From Pseudomonadota bacterium (GTDB lineage: Bacteria; Pseudomonadota; Gammaproteobacteria; Xanthomonadales; Xanthomonadaceae), in contig JAFADB010000070.1 of the NCBI GenBank assembly GCA_023425225.1, positions 1 through 31,159 on the forward strand: a DNA stretch of 31,159 nucleotides, written 5' to 3'. The notes beneath the pieces were generated by a model, which saw only the letters and a program-made list of their open reading frames with translations, did no database searches and was not told the origin of the DNA. The position numbers and the translations under genes were made by a program. Of the stretch, positions 22,000 through 30,456 are shown piece after piece. Numbering within the stretch: the stretch's first letter is position 1; each line of letters starts with the position of its first letter.

Positions 22000-23100
22000 A
22001 TGGCCGACACACATACCGCCACCGGGCAGGGCATGCGCAGACCCACGATCAAGGACGTGGCCGAGCGCGCGAAGGTCTCGCTGAAGACCGTCTCGCGCGT
22101 GATCAACAACGAGCCGTCGGTGATGCAGGCCACGCGCTCGCGCGTGCTACGCGCGATCGCCGACCTGGACTACGAGCCCGATCCGTCGGCGCGCAACCTG
22201 CGCAGCGGCACCCCGTTCGTGATCGGGCTGGTCTACGACAACCCCAACCCGTACCACATCATCGGCGTGCAGAACGGCGTGCTGGCCGCCTGCCGCGAGA
22301 CCGGCTTCGGCCTGCAGATCCATCCGTGCGACTCGACCTCGCCGCTGCTGGCCGACGAGCTGGCCGAGTGGGTGCAGCGCTCGCGCCTGGCCGGGCTGGT
22401 GCTGACCGCGCCGATGTCCGAGCGCAAGGAGCTGGTGGCCCGGCTCACCGCGCGCGGCATCAAGACGGTGCGCATCATCGCCGCCACCGCGGACCCGGGC
22501 GACGGCCCGTGCGTGTTCGTCGACGACCGCGCCGCCGCCTACGAGATCACCGAGCACCTGATCCAGCTCGGCCACCAGCGCATCGGCTTCCTGTGGGGCG
22601 GGCCGCAGCACGGTTCCAGCGGCGAGCGCCATGCTGGCTACGAGGCAGCGCTGCACGACTACGGCATCGAACTAGACAAGCACCTGGTGGTGCCGGGCGA
22701 CTTCACCTTCGACGACGGCTTCCGCGGCGCGCGGCGGCTGCTGGCGCTGCGCGCGCCGCCCACCGCGATCTTCGGCAGCAACGACGAGATCGCCGCCGGC
22801 GTGCTGGCCGCGGCGCGCTCGGTGGGCATGAACGTGCCCTACGACCTGTCCATCGCCGGTTTCGAGGACAGCCCGTTCTCGCGCCAGTCGTGGCCGGCGC
22901 TGACCACCGCCAAGCAGGCCACCGAGGACATCGCCCGCCACGCCGCGCGGCTGCTGATCGCGCAGCTGCGCAGCGACGCCTACGACGACGATGCCGAACC
23001 GCTGCGTAACCAGGGCTTCGTGCCACAGCTGGTGGTGCGCGGCTCGACCGCGCCGGTACCGCCGCGCAACGCACGCCCCATCGCCACCGAGACCGCATGA
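22000..23100 (+). CDS. nagR: LacI-family transcriptional repressor of GlcNAc genes
   Basis: DNA-binding regulator of 366 residues. The N-terminal helix-turn-helix (about 16-37) reads TIKDVAERAKVSLKTVSRVI, followed by the hinge helix region PSARNLRSG and a periplasmic-binding-protein-like effector domain (about 75-340; IGLVYDNPNPYHI, GSNDEIAAGVL, SIAGFEDSPFS). By analogy with characterised NagR proteins the inducer is probably GlcNAc-6-P or another pathway intermediate. It is encoded inside the operon it is expected to control, giving autoregulation through O1/O2. An in-frame ATG at 22033 is an alternative start that keeps the whole DNA-binding domain. Its TGA overlaps the next ATG. Confidence 0.93.
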   Translation: MADTHTATGQGMRRPTIKDVAERAKVSLKTVSRVINNEPSVMQATRSRVLRAIADLDYEPDPSARNLRSGTPFVIGLVYDNPNPYHIIGVQNGVLAACRETGFGLQIHPCDSTSPLLADELAEWVQRSRLAGLVLTAPMSERKELVARLTARGIKTVRIIAATADPGDGPCVFVDDRAAAYEITEHLIQLGHQRIGFLWGGPQHGSSGERHAGYEAALHDYGIELDKHLVVPGDFTFDDGFRGARRLLALRAPPTAIFGSNDEIAAGVLAAARSVGMNVPYDLSIAGFEDSPFSRQSWPALTTAKQATEDIARHAARLLIAQLRSDAYDDDAEPLRNQGFVPQLVVRGSTAPVPPRNARPIATETA

Positions 23101-24161
23101 ACCTGCCCATGGCATTGCCCGCACAAGACCAGACCCTGATGTTCCGCGAGGCCGCGCAGTCGGCCGACGTGGTCGCCGCGCAGTTCGCCCGCAACCGGCC
23201 GGTGGTCGAGGCGCTGGCCGCATCGCTGCGCGCCACGCCGCCGCCGTTCGTGGTCACCTGCGCGCGCGGCAGTTCCGACCACGCCGCCACTTTCGCCAAG
23301 TACCTGTTCGAGACCCGGCTGGGCATCGTCACCGCCTCGGCCTCGCCGTCGGTGGGCTCGGTGTACGAGACGCCGCTCAGGCTCGACGGCGCGCTGTACC
23401 TGGTGATCTCGCAGTCGGGCAAGAGCCCGGATCTGCTGCGCAACGCCGAGGCCGCCAAGGCCGCCGGCGCGCGCGTGGTGGCGCTGGTGAACGTGGAGGA
23501 CTCGCCGCTGGCGCAGCTGGCCGACACCGTGCTGCCGCTGGCCGCAGGCCCGGAGAAGAGCGTGGCGGCGACCAAGAGCTACATCGCCTCGCTGGCGGCG
23601 ATCCTGCAACTGGGCGCGCACTGGAGCGGCGATGCCGCGTTGCTGGCGGCACTGGAGGCATTGCCCGGCGCGCTGCGCCAGGCCTGGCGGGCCGACTGGT
23701 CGTCGCTGGCCGACGGCCTGGTCGATGCGACCAACCTGTTCGTGCTCGGCCGCGGGCTGGGCCTGGCGGTGGCGCAGGAAGCCGCGCTCAAGTTCAAGGA
23801 GACCTGCGGCCTGCATGCCGAGGCCTACAGCTCGGCGGAAGTGAAGCACGGGCCGATGGCGCTGGTCGGCGCCGGTTTCCCGGTGCTGGCCTTCGCCCAG
23901 CCCGACGAGACCGGCGCCGGCACCCGCGCCGCCGCCGAGGAATTCCGCAGGCGCGGCGCCCGGGTGTGGTTGGCGGCCGAGGGCGGCGACCCCGGTTCGA
24001 GCCCGGGACAGGACTTGCCGCTGGCGGATGCGCCGCATCCGGCCTGCGCGCCGTTGCTTGCCATCCAGAGCTTCTACCGCGCGATCAACGCGCTGGCGCT
24101 GCGGCGCGGCTTCAATCCGGACCTGCCGCCGCACCTGAACAAGGTGACCGAAACCGTATGA
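23097..24161 (+). CDS. nagB-II: Glucosamine-6-phosphate deaminase, SIS-domain type
   Basis: Converts glucosamine-6-phosphate to fructose-6-phosphate and ammonia. At 354 residues with two SIS domains it is NagB-II, unrelated to classical E. coli NagB and similar to the isomerase half of GlmS without the glutaminase domain. Motifs: ARGSSDHAA (56-64), SQSGKSPD (105-112), ATKSYIAS (158-165) and SAEVKHGPMAL with Glu248 and His251. The ATG overlaps the nagR stop and its own stop overlaps the nagA start, so translation of nagR, nagB-II and nagA is probably coupled. Confidence 0.95.
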   Translation: MNLPMALPAQDQTLMFREAAQSADVVAAQFARNRPVVEALAASLRATPPPFVVTCARGSSDHAATFAKYLFETRLGIVTASASPSVGSVYETPLRLDGALYLVISQSGKSPDLLRNAEAAKAAGARVVALVNVEDSPLAQLADTVLPLAAGPEKSVAATKSYIASLAAILQLGAHWSGDAALLAALEALPGALRQAWRADWSSLADGLVDATNLFVLGRGLGLAVAQEAALKFKETCGLHAEAYSSAEVKHGPMALVGAGFPVLAFAQPDETGAGTRAAAEEFRRRGARVWLAAEGGDPGSSPGQDLPLADAPHPACAPLLAIQSFYRAINALALRRGFNPDLPPHLNKVTETV

Positions 24162-25312
24162 CCGTCCCCGCAACCCTGGCCCTGCACAACGGTCGCATCC
24201 TCACCGACGATGGCTTCCGCGACGACGCGGCGGTGCTGCTGCACGCCGGCCGCATCCAGGCCATCGTCGCCGCCGACGACCCGCGCGTGGCCGCCGCCGC
24301 CTCGCGCTTCGACCTGCGCGGCGGCACCCTGCTGCCGGGCTTCATCGACATCCAGGTCAACGGCGGCGGCGGCGTGCTGTTCAACAACGACACCTCGCCC
24401 GAGGCGCTGGCCACGATCGCCCGCGCGCACCGCCGCTTCGGCACCACCGGGCTGTTGCCGACGCTGATCAGCGACACCGCCGAGGTGATGGCCGCGGCCA
24501 TCGCCGCCACCCGCCGGGCGATCGTCCACGGCGTGCCCGGCATCCTCGGCATCCACCTGGAAGGGCCGTACATCAACCCGGTGCGCCGCGGCACGCACGA
24601 CGCCAGCAAGCTGCGCCTGCCCGATGCGCACGAGATCAAGGTGGACACCTCGCTGGGCAACGGCGTCACCCTGGTGACGCTGGCGCCGGAGCTGGTGCCG
24701 CACGCAGACATCCGCGCGCTGGTCGAAGGCGGCGCCATCGTCTTCGCCGGCCACAGCGCCGGCAGCTACGAGGACGCGCGCGCCGGCATCGCCGCCGGCA
24801 TCCGCGGCTTCACCCACCTGTTCAACGCGATGTCGCAGCTGGTCGGGCGCGAGCCCGGCGTGGTCGGTGCCGCGCTGGAGGATCCCGATACCTGGCTGGG
24901 CATCATCGCCGACGGCGTGCACGTGCACCCGGCCAGCCTGCGCGTGGCGCTGGCGGCCAAGGCGCGCGGCAAGGTCATGCTGGTCACCGACGCGATGCCG
25001 CCGGTGGGCTCGGACGAGAAGAGCTACCTGCTCAACGGCGAGATCGTCACCGACGTGGACGGGGTGATCCGCAACAGCGCCGGCGCGCTGGCCGGCTCGG
25101 CGCTGGACATGGCCACCGCGGTGCGCAACGCGGTGGCGTGGCTGGGCGTGGACCTGGCCGAGGCCTCGCGCATGGCCTCGCTGTACCCGGCGCAATGCCT
25201 GGGGCTGGACGACCGGCTGGGGCGTATCGCGCCGGGCCTGCAGGCCGACCTGGTGCTGCTGGACGAGGCGCTGCAGGTGCAGGCGACCTGGATCGCCGGG
25301 CAGGGCGAGTAG
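24158..25312 (+). CDS. nagA: N-acetylglucosamine-6-phosphate deacetylase
   Basis: Amidohydrolase-superfamily enzyme that hydrolyses GlcNAc-6-P to glucosamine-6-P and acetate in the cytosol. Length 384 is typical. Motifs: GFIDIQVNG (61-69), HLEGPYINP with metal ligand Glu135, GHSAG with His199, THLFNAM with His220, DGVHVHP (252-258) and TDAM with catalytic Asp278, all at positions close to the E. coli enzyme. The start at 24158 overlaps the nagB-II stop (ATGA). Confidence 0.97.
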   Translation: MTVPATLALHNGRILTDDGFRDDAAVLLHAGRIQAIVAADDPRVAAAASRFDLRGGTLLPGFIDIQVNGGGGVLFNNDTSPEALATIARAHRRFGTTGLLPTLISDTAEVMAAAIAATRRAIVHGVPGILGIHLEGPYINPVRRGTHDASKLRLPDAHEIKVDTSLGNGVTLVTLAPELVPHADIRALVEGGAIVFAGHSAGSYEDARAGIAAGIRGFTHLFNAMSQLVGREPGVVGAALEDPDTWLGIIADGVHVHPASLRVALAAKARGKVMLVTDAMPPVGSDEKSYLLNGEIVTDVDGVIRNSAGALAGSALDMATAVRNAVAWLGVDLAEASRMASLYPAQCLGLDDRLGRIAPGLQADLVLLDEALQVQATWIAGQGE

Positions 25313-25319
25313 CCGGCGC

Positions 25320-26390
25320 ATGGCCGCGCCGATGCGCTACGCCTCCGTCGATGCGCTGCGTGGGCTCACCGTGGCGGCGATGCTGCTGGTCAACAATCCC
25401 GGCGACTGGGCGCACGTGTATGCCCCGCTGCTGCACTCGTCCTGGAACGGCTGCACGCCGACCGACCTGGTGTTCCCGTTCTTCCTGTTCATCGTCGGCG
25501 TCTCCATCGCGCTGGGCGTGGTGCCGCGCGTGGAAGCCGGCGCCGCGCATGGTCCGCTGCGGCGGGCGGTGCTGGTGCGGGCGGCGCGGATTGTCGGGCT
25601 GGGGTTGGTGCTGCACCTGCTGGCGTGGTGGTGGCTGGCGTTGCCGCACTTCCGCCCCTGGGGCGTGCTGCAGCGGATCGGACTGTGCTTCGCGCTGGCC
25701 GGCCTGGTCGCGATTTCGCTCTCGCCCAAGCGGCAATGGACGTTGCTGGTGCTGCTGCTTGCCGGCTACGGCGGCATGCTGGTGGCCGGCGGCACGCTGG
25801 CGCCCTGGCACAACCTCGCCAGCCGCATCGACACCGACCTGCTGGGGCCGGCGCTGTACCAGTTCGATCCGGCCACCGGCCTGGGCCACGACCCGGAAGG
25901 CCTGCTGAGCACGCTCGGCGCACTGTCCACCACGCTGCTGGGCCTGCGCGCGGGCGACTGGCTGCGCCGCGGCCAGTCGCGTCTGCTGCCGCTGGCTGGA
26001 ATCGCGGCATTGGCGGCGGGCGCGGCGTGGTCGCCATGGATGCCGTTCAACAAGAACCTGTGGACGCCGTCGTACGTGCTGTGGAGCGGCGGCTGGGCGC
26101 TGCTGGCGCTGTGGCTGGCGCATGCGCTGGTGGACCGGCGCGGCTGGCCGGCGCTCGGGCGCAGCTTCGGCGTCAACGCCATCACCGCCTATGCCGGTTC
26201 CTCGGCGATGGTGCTGGCGATGGCGGCCACCGGTCTGTGGCCGTGGCTGTACCGCACCGCCTTCGACAGCTGGATCACGCCGCTGGCCGGCGCGAACGCC
26301 GCTTCGCTGGCGTTCGCACTGGCCTTCGTCGCGCTGTGGTGGGCCGTCGTGCGCTGGATGGACCGGCGCGGCATCCACCTGAAGATCTGA
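25320..26390 (+). CDS. nagX: NagX, HGSNAT/DUF5009-like membrane protein
   Basis: Multi-pass inner-membrane protein of 356 residues with about ten hydrophobic segments. It aligns by eye with the membrane part of human heparan-alpha-glucosaminide N-acetyltransferase: SVDALRG (9-15), HSSWNG with His39 at the position of the human active-site histidine, TDLVFPFFLF, DPEGLLST, FNKNLWTPSYV and a terminal LKI. Bacterial members in nag operons are called NagX and have been proposed to help GlcNAc transport or metabolism; the reaction is not settled. It starts seven bases after nagA and ends the operon. Family is confident, function open. Confidence 0.88.
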   Translation: MAAPMRYASVDALRGLTVAAMLLVNNPGDWAHVYAPLLHSSWNGCTPTDLVFPFFLFIVGVSIALGVVPRVEAGAAHGPLRRAVLVRAARIVGLGLVLHLLAWWWLALPHFRPWGVLQRIGLCFALAGLVAISLSPKRQWTLLVLLLAGYGGMLVAGGTLAPWHNLASRIDTDLLGPALYQFDPATGLGHDPEGLLSTLGALSTTLLGLRAGDWLRRGQSRLLPLAGIAALAAGAAWSPWMPFNKNLWTPSYVLWSGGWALLALWLAHALVDRRGWPALGRSFGVNAITAYAGSSAMVLAMAATGLWPWLYRTAFDSWITPLAGANAASLAFALAFVALWWAVVRWMDRRGIHLKI

Positions 26391-26537
26391 CCGCCACGCG
26401 TGGCACGGTGGCCCCGCCGTCACGGATGCTGTCGAGCGGGTCGTGTCCGTGGACGCGCAAGGACAGCGGGTTCGTGTCCAAGCACCGGGGCGGCCGCGGG
26501 AGCCCTGACGGGCGCGGCGCTCCGATCGGCCGGCCGG

Positions 26538-27773
26538 CTACTGCCGGGAAAGCCGGCGAGCCGCGCCGATCGCCGCGATCCTGGCCTTGGCCAGCGCCTG
26601 CCCGATCTGCGGCCCTTTCAATCCCTGCATTGCGAGGTCGCGTGCATTGACCGCCAGCGCGGCCGCGTGCAGCCGCTGCAGTTCCGCGCCTTGCGGGTAG
26701 GGCGTTTCCTCGCTGCCGAGCCGGCCGCGCGCGTCGGCCTCGCACACCAGCGCCAGCCGGGCGATGCGCTCGGGCCGGCGGAAGGCGTCGCAGCGTTCGA
26801 GCAGCTCCAGCACGGTCTTGTCGCGCAGCTCGGGCAGGCGGTGCACGTTGAGATGCTCGCGGCAGGCGATGGCGGCCAGCTGGCGATGCTCGTTGGGCAC
26901 TCTCAGGCGCTCGCATAGCGCCGCCAGCGGCTTCAGCCCGCGCTGCTCGTGCATCACGTGGCGCGGCCATTGCTCGCGCGGGGTCAGCGCCTTGCCCAGG
27001 TCGTGGGTCAGCGCGGCGAAGCCGACCAGGTCGTCGCCCGGTGCCAGCCTGGCGGCCATGTCGCTGACCAGTTCCTGGTGGCGGCCAGTGTCGATCTCGG
27101 GATGGTATTCGGCGCGCTGCGGCACGCCGTACAGCGCCTCCAGCTCGGGCAGCACCGCGCCGAGTGCGCCGGCCTCGTGCAGCGTGTGCAGGAACGCCGA
27201 AGGCTGCGCCGCGGCCAGCGCCTTGCGCAGTTCCTGCCAAACGCGCTCGGGCACCAGTGCGTCGAGTTCGCCGCTGGCGGCGATCTGCCGCATCAGCGCC
27301 AGCGTTTCCGGCGCCATGGTGAAGCCCAGCGGCGCGAAGCGGGCCATGAAGCGGGCCGCGCGCAGCACCCGCAGCGGGTCCTCGACGAAGGCCGGGCCGA
27401 CGTGGCGCAGCACGCGGTTCTCGATGTCGCGCACGCCGCCGTAGGGATCGACCCGTTCGCCGCTGGCCTCGTCCAGGGCGATGGCATTGATGGTGAAATC
27501 GCGCCGCTGCAGATCCTGCTCCAGCGTCACCGAGGGATCGGCATCGACCACGAAGCCGCGGTAGCCGCGCCCGGACTTGCGCTCGGTACGCGCCAGCGCG
27601 TGTTCCTCGTGGGTCTGCGGATGCAGGAACACCGGAAAGTCGCGGCCCACCGGCTGGTAGCCGGCATCGAGCATCTGCTGCGGCGTGGCGCCCACCACCA
27701 CCCAGTCGCGGTCGCCCGGCGGCAGGCCGAGCAGTTCATCGCGGACGGCGCCGCCGACGAGATAGGTCTTCAT
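26538..27773 (-). CDS. cca: CCA tRNA nucleotidyltransferase, multifunctional
   Basis: Adds or repairs the 3' CCA of tRNA using CTP and ATP without a template. The 411-residue length matches E. coli CCA (412). Motifs: GGAVRD (7-12), catalytic Asp21/Asp23 in GDRDWV, RRDFTINA (90-97), EDPLRVLRAARF and a C-terminal HD domain with THDLGK (His257, Asp258) typical of the gammaproteobacterial multifunctional form with phosphatase and phosphodiesterase activities. The start at 27773 gives the usual MKTYLVGGAVRD terminus; an ATG nine bases upstream is less likely. It is the last gene of a leftward operon after slt and a small membrane protein gene and is convergent with nagX, with a 147-base gap that shows only short inverted repeats. 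Confidence 0.95.
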   Translation of the reverse strand: MKTYLVGGAVRDELLGLPPGDRDWVVVGATPQQMLDAGYQPVGRDFPVFLHPQTHEEHALARTERKSGRGYRGFVVDADPSVTLEQDLQRRDFTINAIALDEASGERVDPYGGVRDIENRVLRHVGPAFVEDPLRVLRAARFMARFAPLGFTMAPETLALMRQIAASGELDALVPERVWQELRKALAAAQPSAFLHTLHEAGALGAVLPELEALYGVPQRAEYHPEIDTGRHQELVSDMAARLAPGDDLVGFAALTHDLGKALTPREQWPRHVMHEQRGLKPLAALCERLRVPNEHRQLAAIACREHLNVHRLPELRDKTVLELLERCDAFRRPERIARLALVCEADARGRLGSEETPYPQGAELQRLHAAALAVNARDLAMQGLKGPQIGQALAKARIAAIGAARRLSRQ

Positions 27774-27806
27774 GGCCGCCATGATGCCCGAGTGCGGCCG
27801 CGTGGC

Positions 27807-28046
27807 TCAGCCATGGCCGCGCGCGCCGGGCACGAACAGGCCGATCACGAACCACGCCGCGCCGGCCAGCCACAGCAGCAGGAAGTACAGCCGGATCTGT
27901 TCGGCACTCCAGCTGCTGCCGAAACCGTTGTCGACGAACAGGTGCGACTTCCAGCCCTCCAGCCAGTCGGCACCGCCCCAGCGCAGCACCCACAGCACGA
28001 ACAGGGTGAAGGCGGCGAACAAGCCGCTCCAGGCCAGCAGGCTCAT
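27807..28046 (-). CDS. Small two-TM membrane protein, 79 residues
   Basis: Not recognised by function. Two hydrophobic segments (about 4-22 and 52-72) flank a polar, tryptophan-containing middle (GADWLEGWKSHLFVDNG); the protein ends in basic residues and GHG. It lies 28 bases after slt and 33 bases before cca, so it is probably co-transcribed and translated. Hydrophobic periodicity and tight spacing argue that it is real despite its size. Confidence 0.7.
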   Translation of the reverse strand: MSLLAWSGLFAAFTLFVLWVLRWGGADWLEGWKSHLFVDNGFGSSWSAEQIRLYFLLLWLAGAAWFVIGLFVPGARGHG

Positions 28047-28074
28047 GCGGGCGCGCGCCTGCGGGTCGCCGGCA

Positions 28075-30060
28075 TCAGCGCGAACCGGTGTCCGCCGCCG
28101 GCGCCGCGGGGGCGGCGGGGGTCGGGCACGCGAACGTCTTGCGCGTATCGACCAGCTTGCCGAGCATGCGGTCGCTCACCGGCAGCGCGTCGCCGTTGAG
28201 GCGCCAGTCGTAGATCACGCTGAAGGCGAGGATGCGCGCCACGTAGTCGCGCGTCTCCTTGTAGCTGATGGTCTCGATCCAGAAGTCCGGGTCGTGGCTG
28301 GGTCGCTGGCCCTGCCAGCGCGCGGCCGGGGTAGGGCCGGCGTTGTAGGCGGCGATGGTGACGTAGGGCAGGCCGTACTTGTCCAGCAGCTGGCGCAGGT
28401 AGGCGGTGCCGATGGCGATGTTGGTGTCCGGGTCGTACAGGCTGGCCGCGCCGCCGTAGCCGGACAGGCCGATGCTGCGCGCGACCTGGGCGCCGGTGCC
28501 GGGCAGCACCTGCATCAGTCCCATCGCGTTGGCCGGTGAACGCGCGCGGGTGTTGAAGATGCTCTCGGCGCGGATCTCGGCGGCCACCCAGGCCGGGTCG
28601 ATGCCGTTGCGGGCCGATTCGCGGCGGATGGTGTCGCCGTGGTGCAGCGGGAAGCGCAGCGTGTACAGGCGCTGCTCGTCGGGTTGCTTGCCCAGCGAGA
28701 ACACCGCGCGGTCAAACCAGCCCACGTCCTGCGCCGCCTCCACCGCCAGCCGCCGCTGGGTGTCGTCCAGCCGGGTCAGCGCGTCATTCCATTCCGCCGT
28801 CGCCCAGCCGGCGCGGTCGAGCTGGAACAGCTCGAAGGCGCGCACCAGGGCCGGATCACGCGCCACCGCGGCACGCGCCTGGGCGCTGTCGTCGGGCGTC
28901 CACGGGCACAGCGCGTAGGGCTGGCCGAGCTTGTCGGCGGCGAGGAAGCCGTGGAAGGTCGGCGAGGTCGCGGCATCGCGGTACGCGCGCTGTGCGGTGG
29001 CGTTGTCGCCGGTCTTCTCGGCCAGCCGCGCCTGGAAGTAGGTCCAGCGCGAATCCTGGCGCTGGCTGGCCGGCATCCTGGCGATCGCCGCCAGCGCCGC
29101 CTTCCAGTCGCCGCGCGCCATCGCCTCGCGCACGCGCCATTCGTGCAGGCGCGCGTCGTAGGCGGCATCGGGCACGGCGTTGAGCCGGCGCGCGGAGTCG
29201 GGCAGGTAGGAGGCCACCGTCCACAGCGCGATCTGGTACAGCACCGGGTTGCGCTGCTCGGCACCGAACTGCAGCGCCCCGGCGATCTGCGGCAGCAGCG
29301 CCTCGGCGGCATCGGGATCGTTGCGCGCCAGCTTCTGCAGGCCGGCGACGGCGATGCGGCGGCTGCGCTCGGTCTTCGGCCACGACGCGGCGCGGGCGTC
29401 GGGCTTGTCCAGGTAGGCGGCGTAATCGTTGGCCTGCGCCAGTTCGGCGGCGGGCAGGCCGCGCGCGGCGGCGCGCATCACCGCCGGCTGCTGGGCCTCG
29501 GCGGCGGCTTCCAACCGTTGCCAGCGCAGCGCGTCGGTCATGCCGCCGCGCGCGACGAGCACGGCGAATACCGGGTCGCAGGCATCGGGCAGCGACTTGC
29601 CGTTGCCGCGCCACAGGTCCTGCACTTCGGCGGTCCACTGCGCATCGGCCTTGCCGGTGGCCTGGCGGGCGTTGAGCTGGGCGCAGCGCAGGCCCAAGTT
29701 GTCGGTGGGCTTCCAGTTGGCCAGCAGCGTCGGCCAGTCCTGGCGCCGGGCCAGCGCCGGCAGCCAGGTGCCGCGGAAGGCCTCGGCCACCGGCTGGCCG
29801 GCGTAGCGCGCCAGAAACGCCTGCGCCTGCGCGTTGCCGACGCTGTCGATGTCGCGGCGCAGCCGCGCGTACTGCAGCCAGCCGTAGAGCGGATGGTTCT
29901 GGAACGCGGCGGCCTGCGCATCGCCGAGCGTGCCCTGTTCGGCGGCGGCGAAGGCGTCGCGCAAGGCGTTGCGCTGGGCCGACAGGTCCTGGGCCGGGAG
30001 GGCACCGCTGGCGCAGGCGGCCGCGGCGAGGAACAGCAGGGACAAGGCACGGGAAATCAT
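28075..30060 (-). CDS. slt: Soluble lytic murein transglycosylase
   Basis: Periplasmic enzyme of 661 residues that cleaves the MurNAc-GlcNAc bond of peptidoglycan to form 1,6-anhydro ends. Signal peptide about 1-24. The long N-terminal part is alpha-helical, forming the superhelical U/L-domain ring of Slt70-type proteins. The catalytic domain near the C-terminus (about 480-620) shows AEIRAESIF with predicted catalytic Glu499, NAMGLMQVLPGT, IAIGTAYLRQLL and IAAYNAGPTPAARW. The start at 30060 is preferred; an ATG at 30072 would add four residues. An AAAC near the end of the signal makes a lipoprotein possible but the lipobox is poor. First gene of slt, small membrane protein, cca. Confidence 0.94.
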   Translation of the reverse strand: MISRALSLLFLAAAACASGALPAQDLSAQRNALRDAFAAAEQGTLGDAQAAAFQNHPLYGWLQYARLRRDIDSVGNAQAQAFLARYAGQPVAEAFRGTWLPALARRQDWPTLLANWKPTDNLGLRCAQLNARQATGKADAQWTAEVQDLWRGNGKSLPDACDPVFAVLVARGGMTDALRWQRLEAAAEAQQPAVMRAAARGLPAAELAQANDYAAYLDKPDARAASWPKTERSRRIAVAGLQKLARNDPDAAEALLPQIAGALQFGAEQRNPVLYQIALWTVASYLPDSARRLNAVPDAAYDARLHEWRVREAMARGDWKAALAAIARMPASQRQDSRWTYFQARLAEKTGDNATAQRAYRDAATSPTFHGFLAADKLGQPYALCPWTPDDSAQARAAVARDPALVRAFELFQLDRAGWATAEWNDALTRLDDTQRRLAVEAAQDVGWFDRAVFSLGKQPDEQRLYTLRFPLHHGDTIRRESARNGIDPAWVAAEIRAESIFNTRARSPANAMGLMQVLPGTGAQVARSIGLSGYGGAASLYDPDTNIAIGTAYLRQLLDKYGLPYVTIAAYNAGPTPAARWQGQRPSHDPDFWIETISYKETRDYVARILAFSVIYDWRLNGDALPVSDRMLGKLVDTRKTFACPTPAAPAAPAADTGSR

Positions 30061-30112
30061 GGCCGGAAACATATACGGGGCTGGATGAATGGGCCGTCGT
30101 ATTGTCCCGCAG

Positions 30113-30208
30113 GCGCGTGCGCGGGAGTTGCCGGCACCTGTATCGGCATCGGGTGTCGGCCCCTGCGCATTTCCACCCTTCGTCGTCCCCGCCCTAGCGG
30201 GAACGACG
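30113..30208. repeat. REP-like repeat pair, second copy
   Basis: Unit 30113-30127 matches the right unit of the 13842-13927 repeat at 14/15 positions. Unit 30181-30208 begins with the same 12-mer CGTCGTCCCCGC seen at 13842-13853 and folds on itself: 30181-30192 pairs with 30197-30208 with a single mismatch. The order of the two units is reversed relative to the first locus. Confidence 0.65.
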
Positions 30209-30286
30209 GTCGGTTTAGTACGGAAAACAGGCAGTGGCGCCAAGCGGGGCGGGACGGTCCGTTTCGCGGCGATGACAAAGATGTCC

Positions 30287-30322
30287 TTGCCTGCGATTCA
30301 CGATTTGTTTACAACGTCGTCG
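30287..30322 (+). promoter_or_regulatory. Candidate promoter with NagR-like site before the second TonB receptor
   Basis: TTGCCT (30287-30292), 17-base spacer, TACAAC (30310-30315); each box matches consensus at 4/6. Overlapping the -10, 30309-30322 reads TTACAACGTCGTCG, matching the proposed NagR site at 11/14. Both matches are modest and could be chance. Confidence 0.35.
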
Positions 30323-30456
30323 CAACCGTCTCGTTCTGGTGCCTCCAGGCCCAGCAGACCGAGGCGTGGAACCCGCAACGCCCACTTCGAATTGCCGGCC
30401 AGGCCCGGCACGTCCAAGGCACCGCGCGGTCACTCATCACTTCGGAGTCACGCTGC

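Larger units (their letters stand above)
30061..30456. other. Intergenic region with repeats and a candidate promoter
   Basis: About 400 bases between slt (-) and the second TonB receptor (+). The open frames here have no recognisable product or ribosome site. Contents: REP-like repeats (30113-30208), an AT-richer stretch near 30270-30325 with a possible promoter/operator, and a leader of about 130 bases before the receptor ATG. Confidence 0.5.

Noticed and set aside
26391..26537. Terminator between convergent nagX and cca
   Set aside because: Short inverted repeats such as CCACGCGTGG occur, but no stem with a T-tract in either direction was found.
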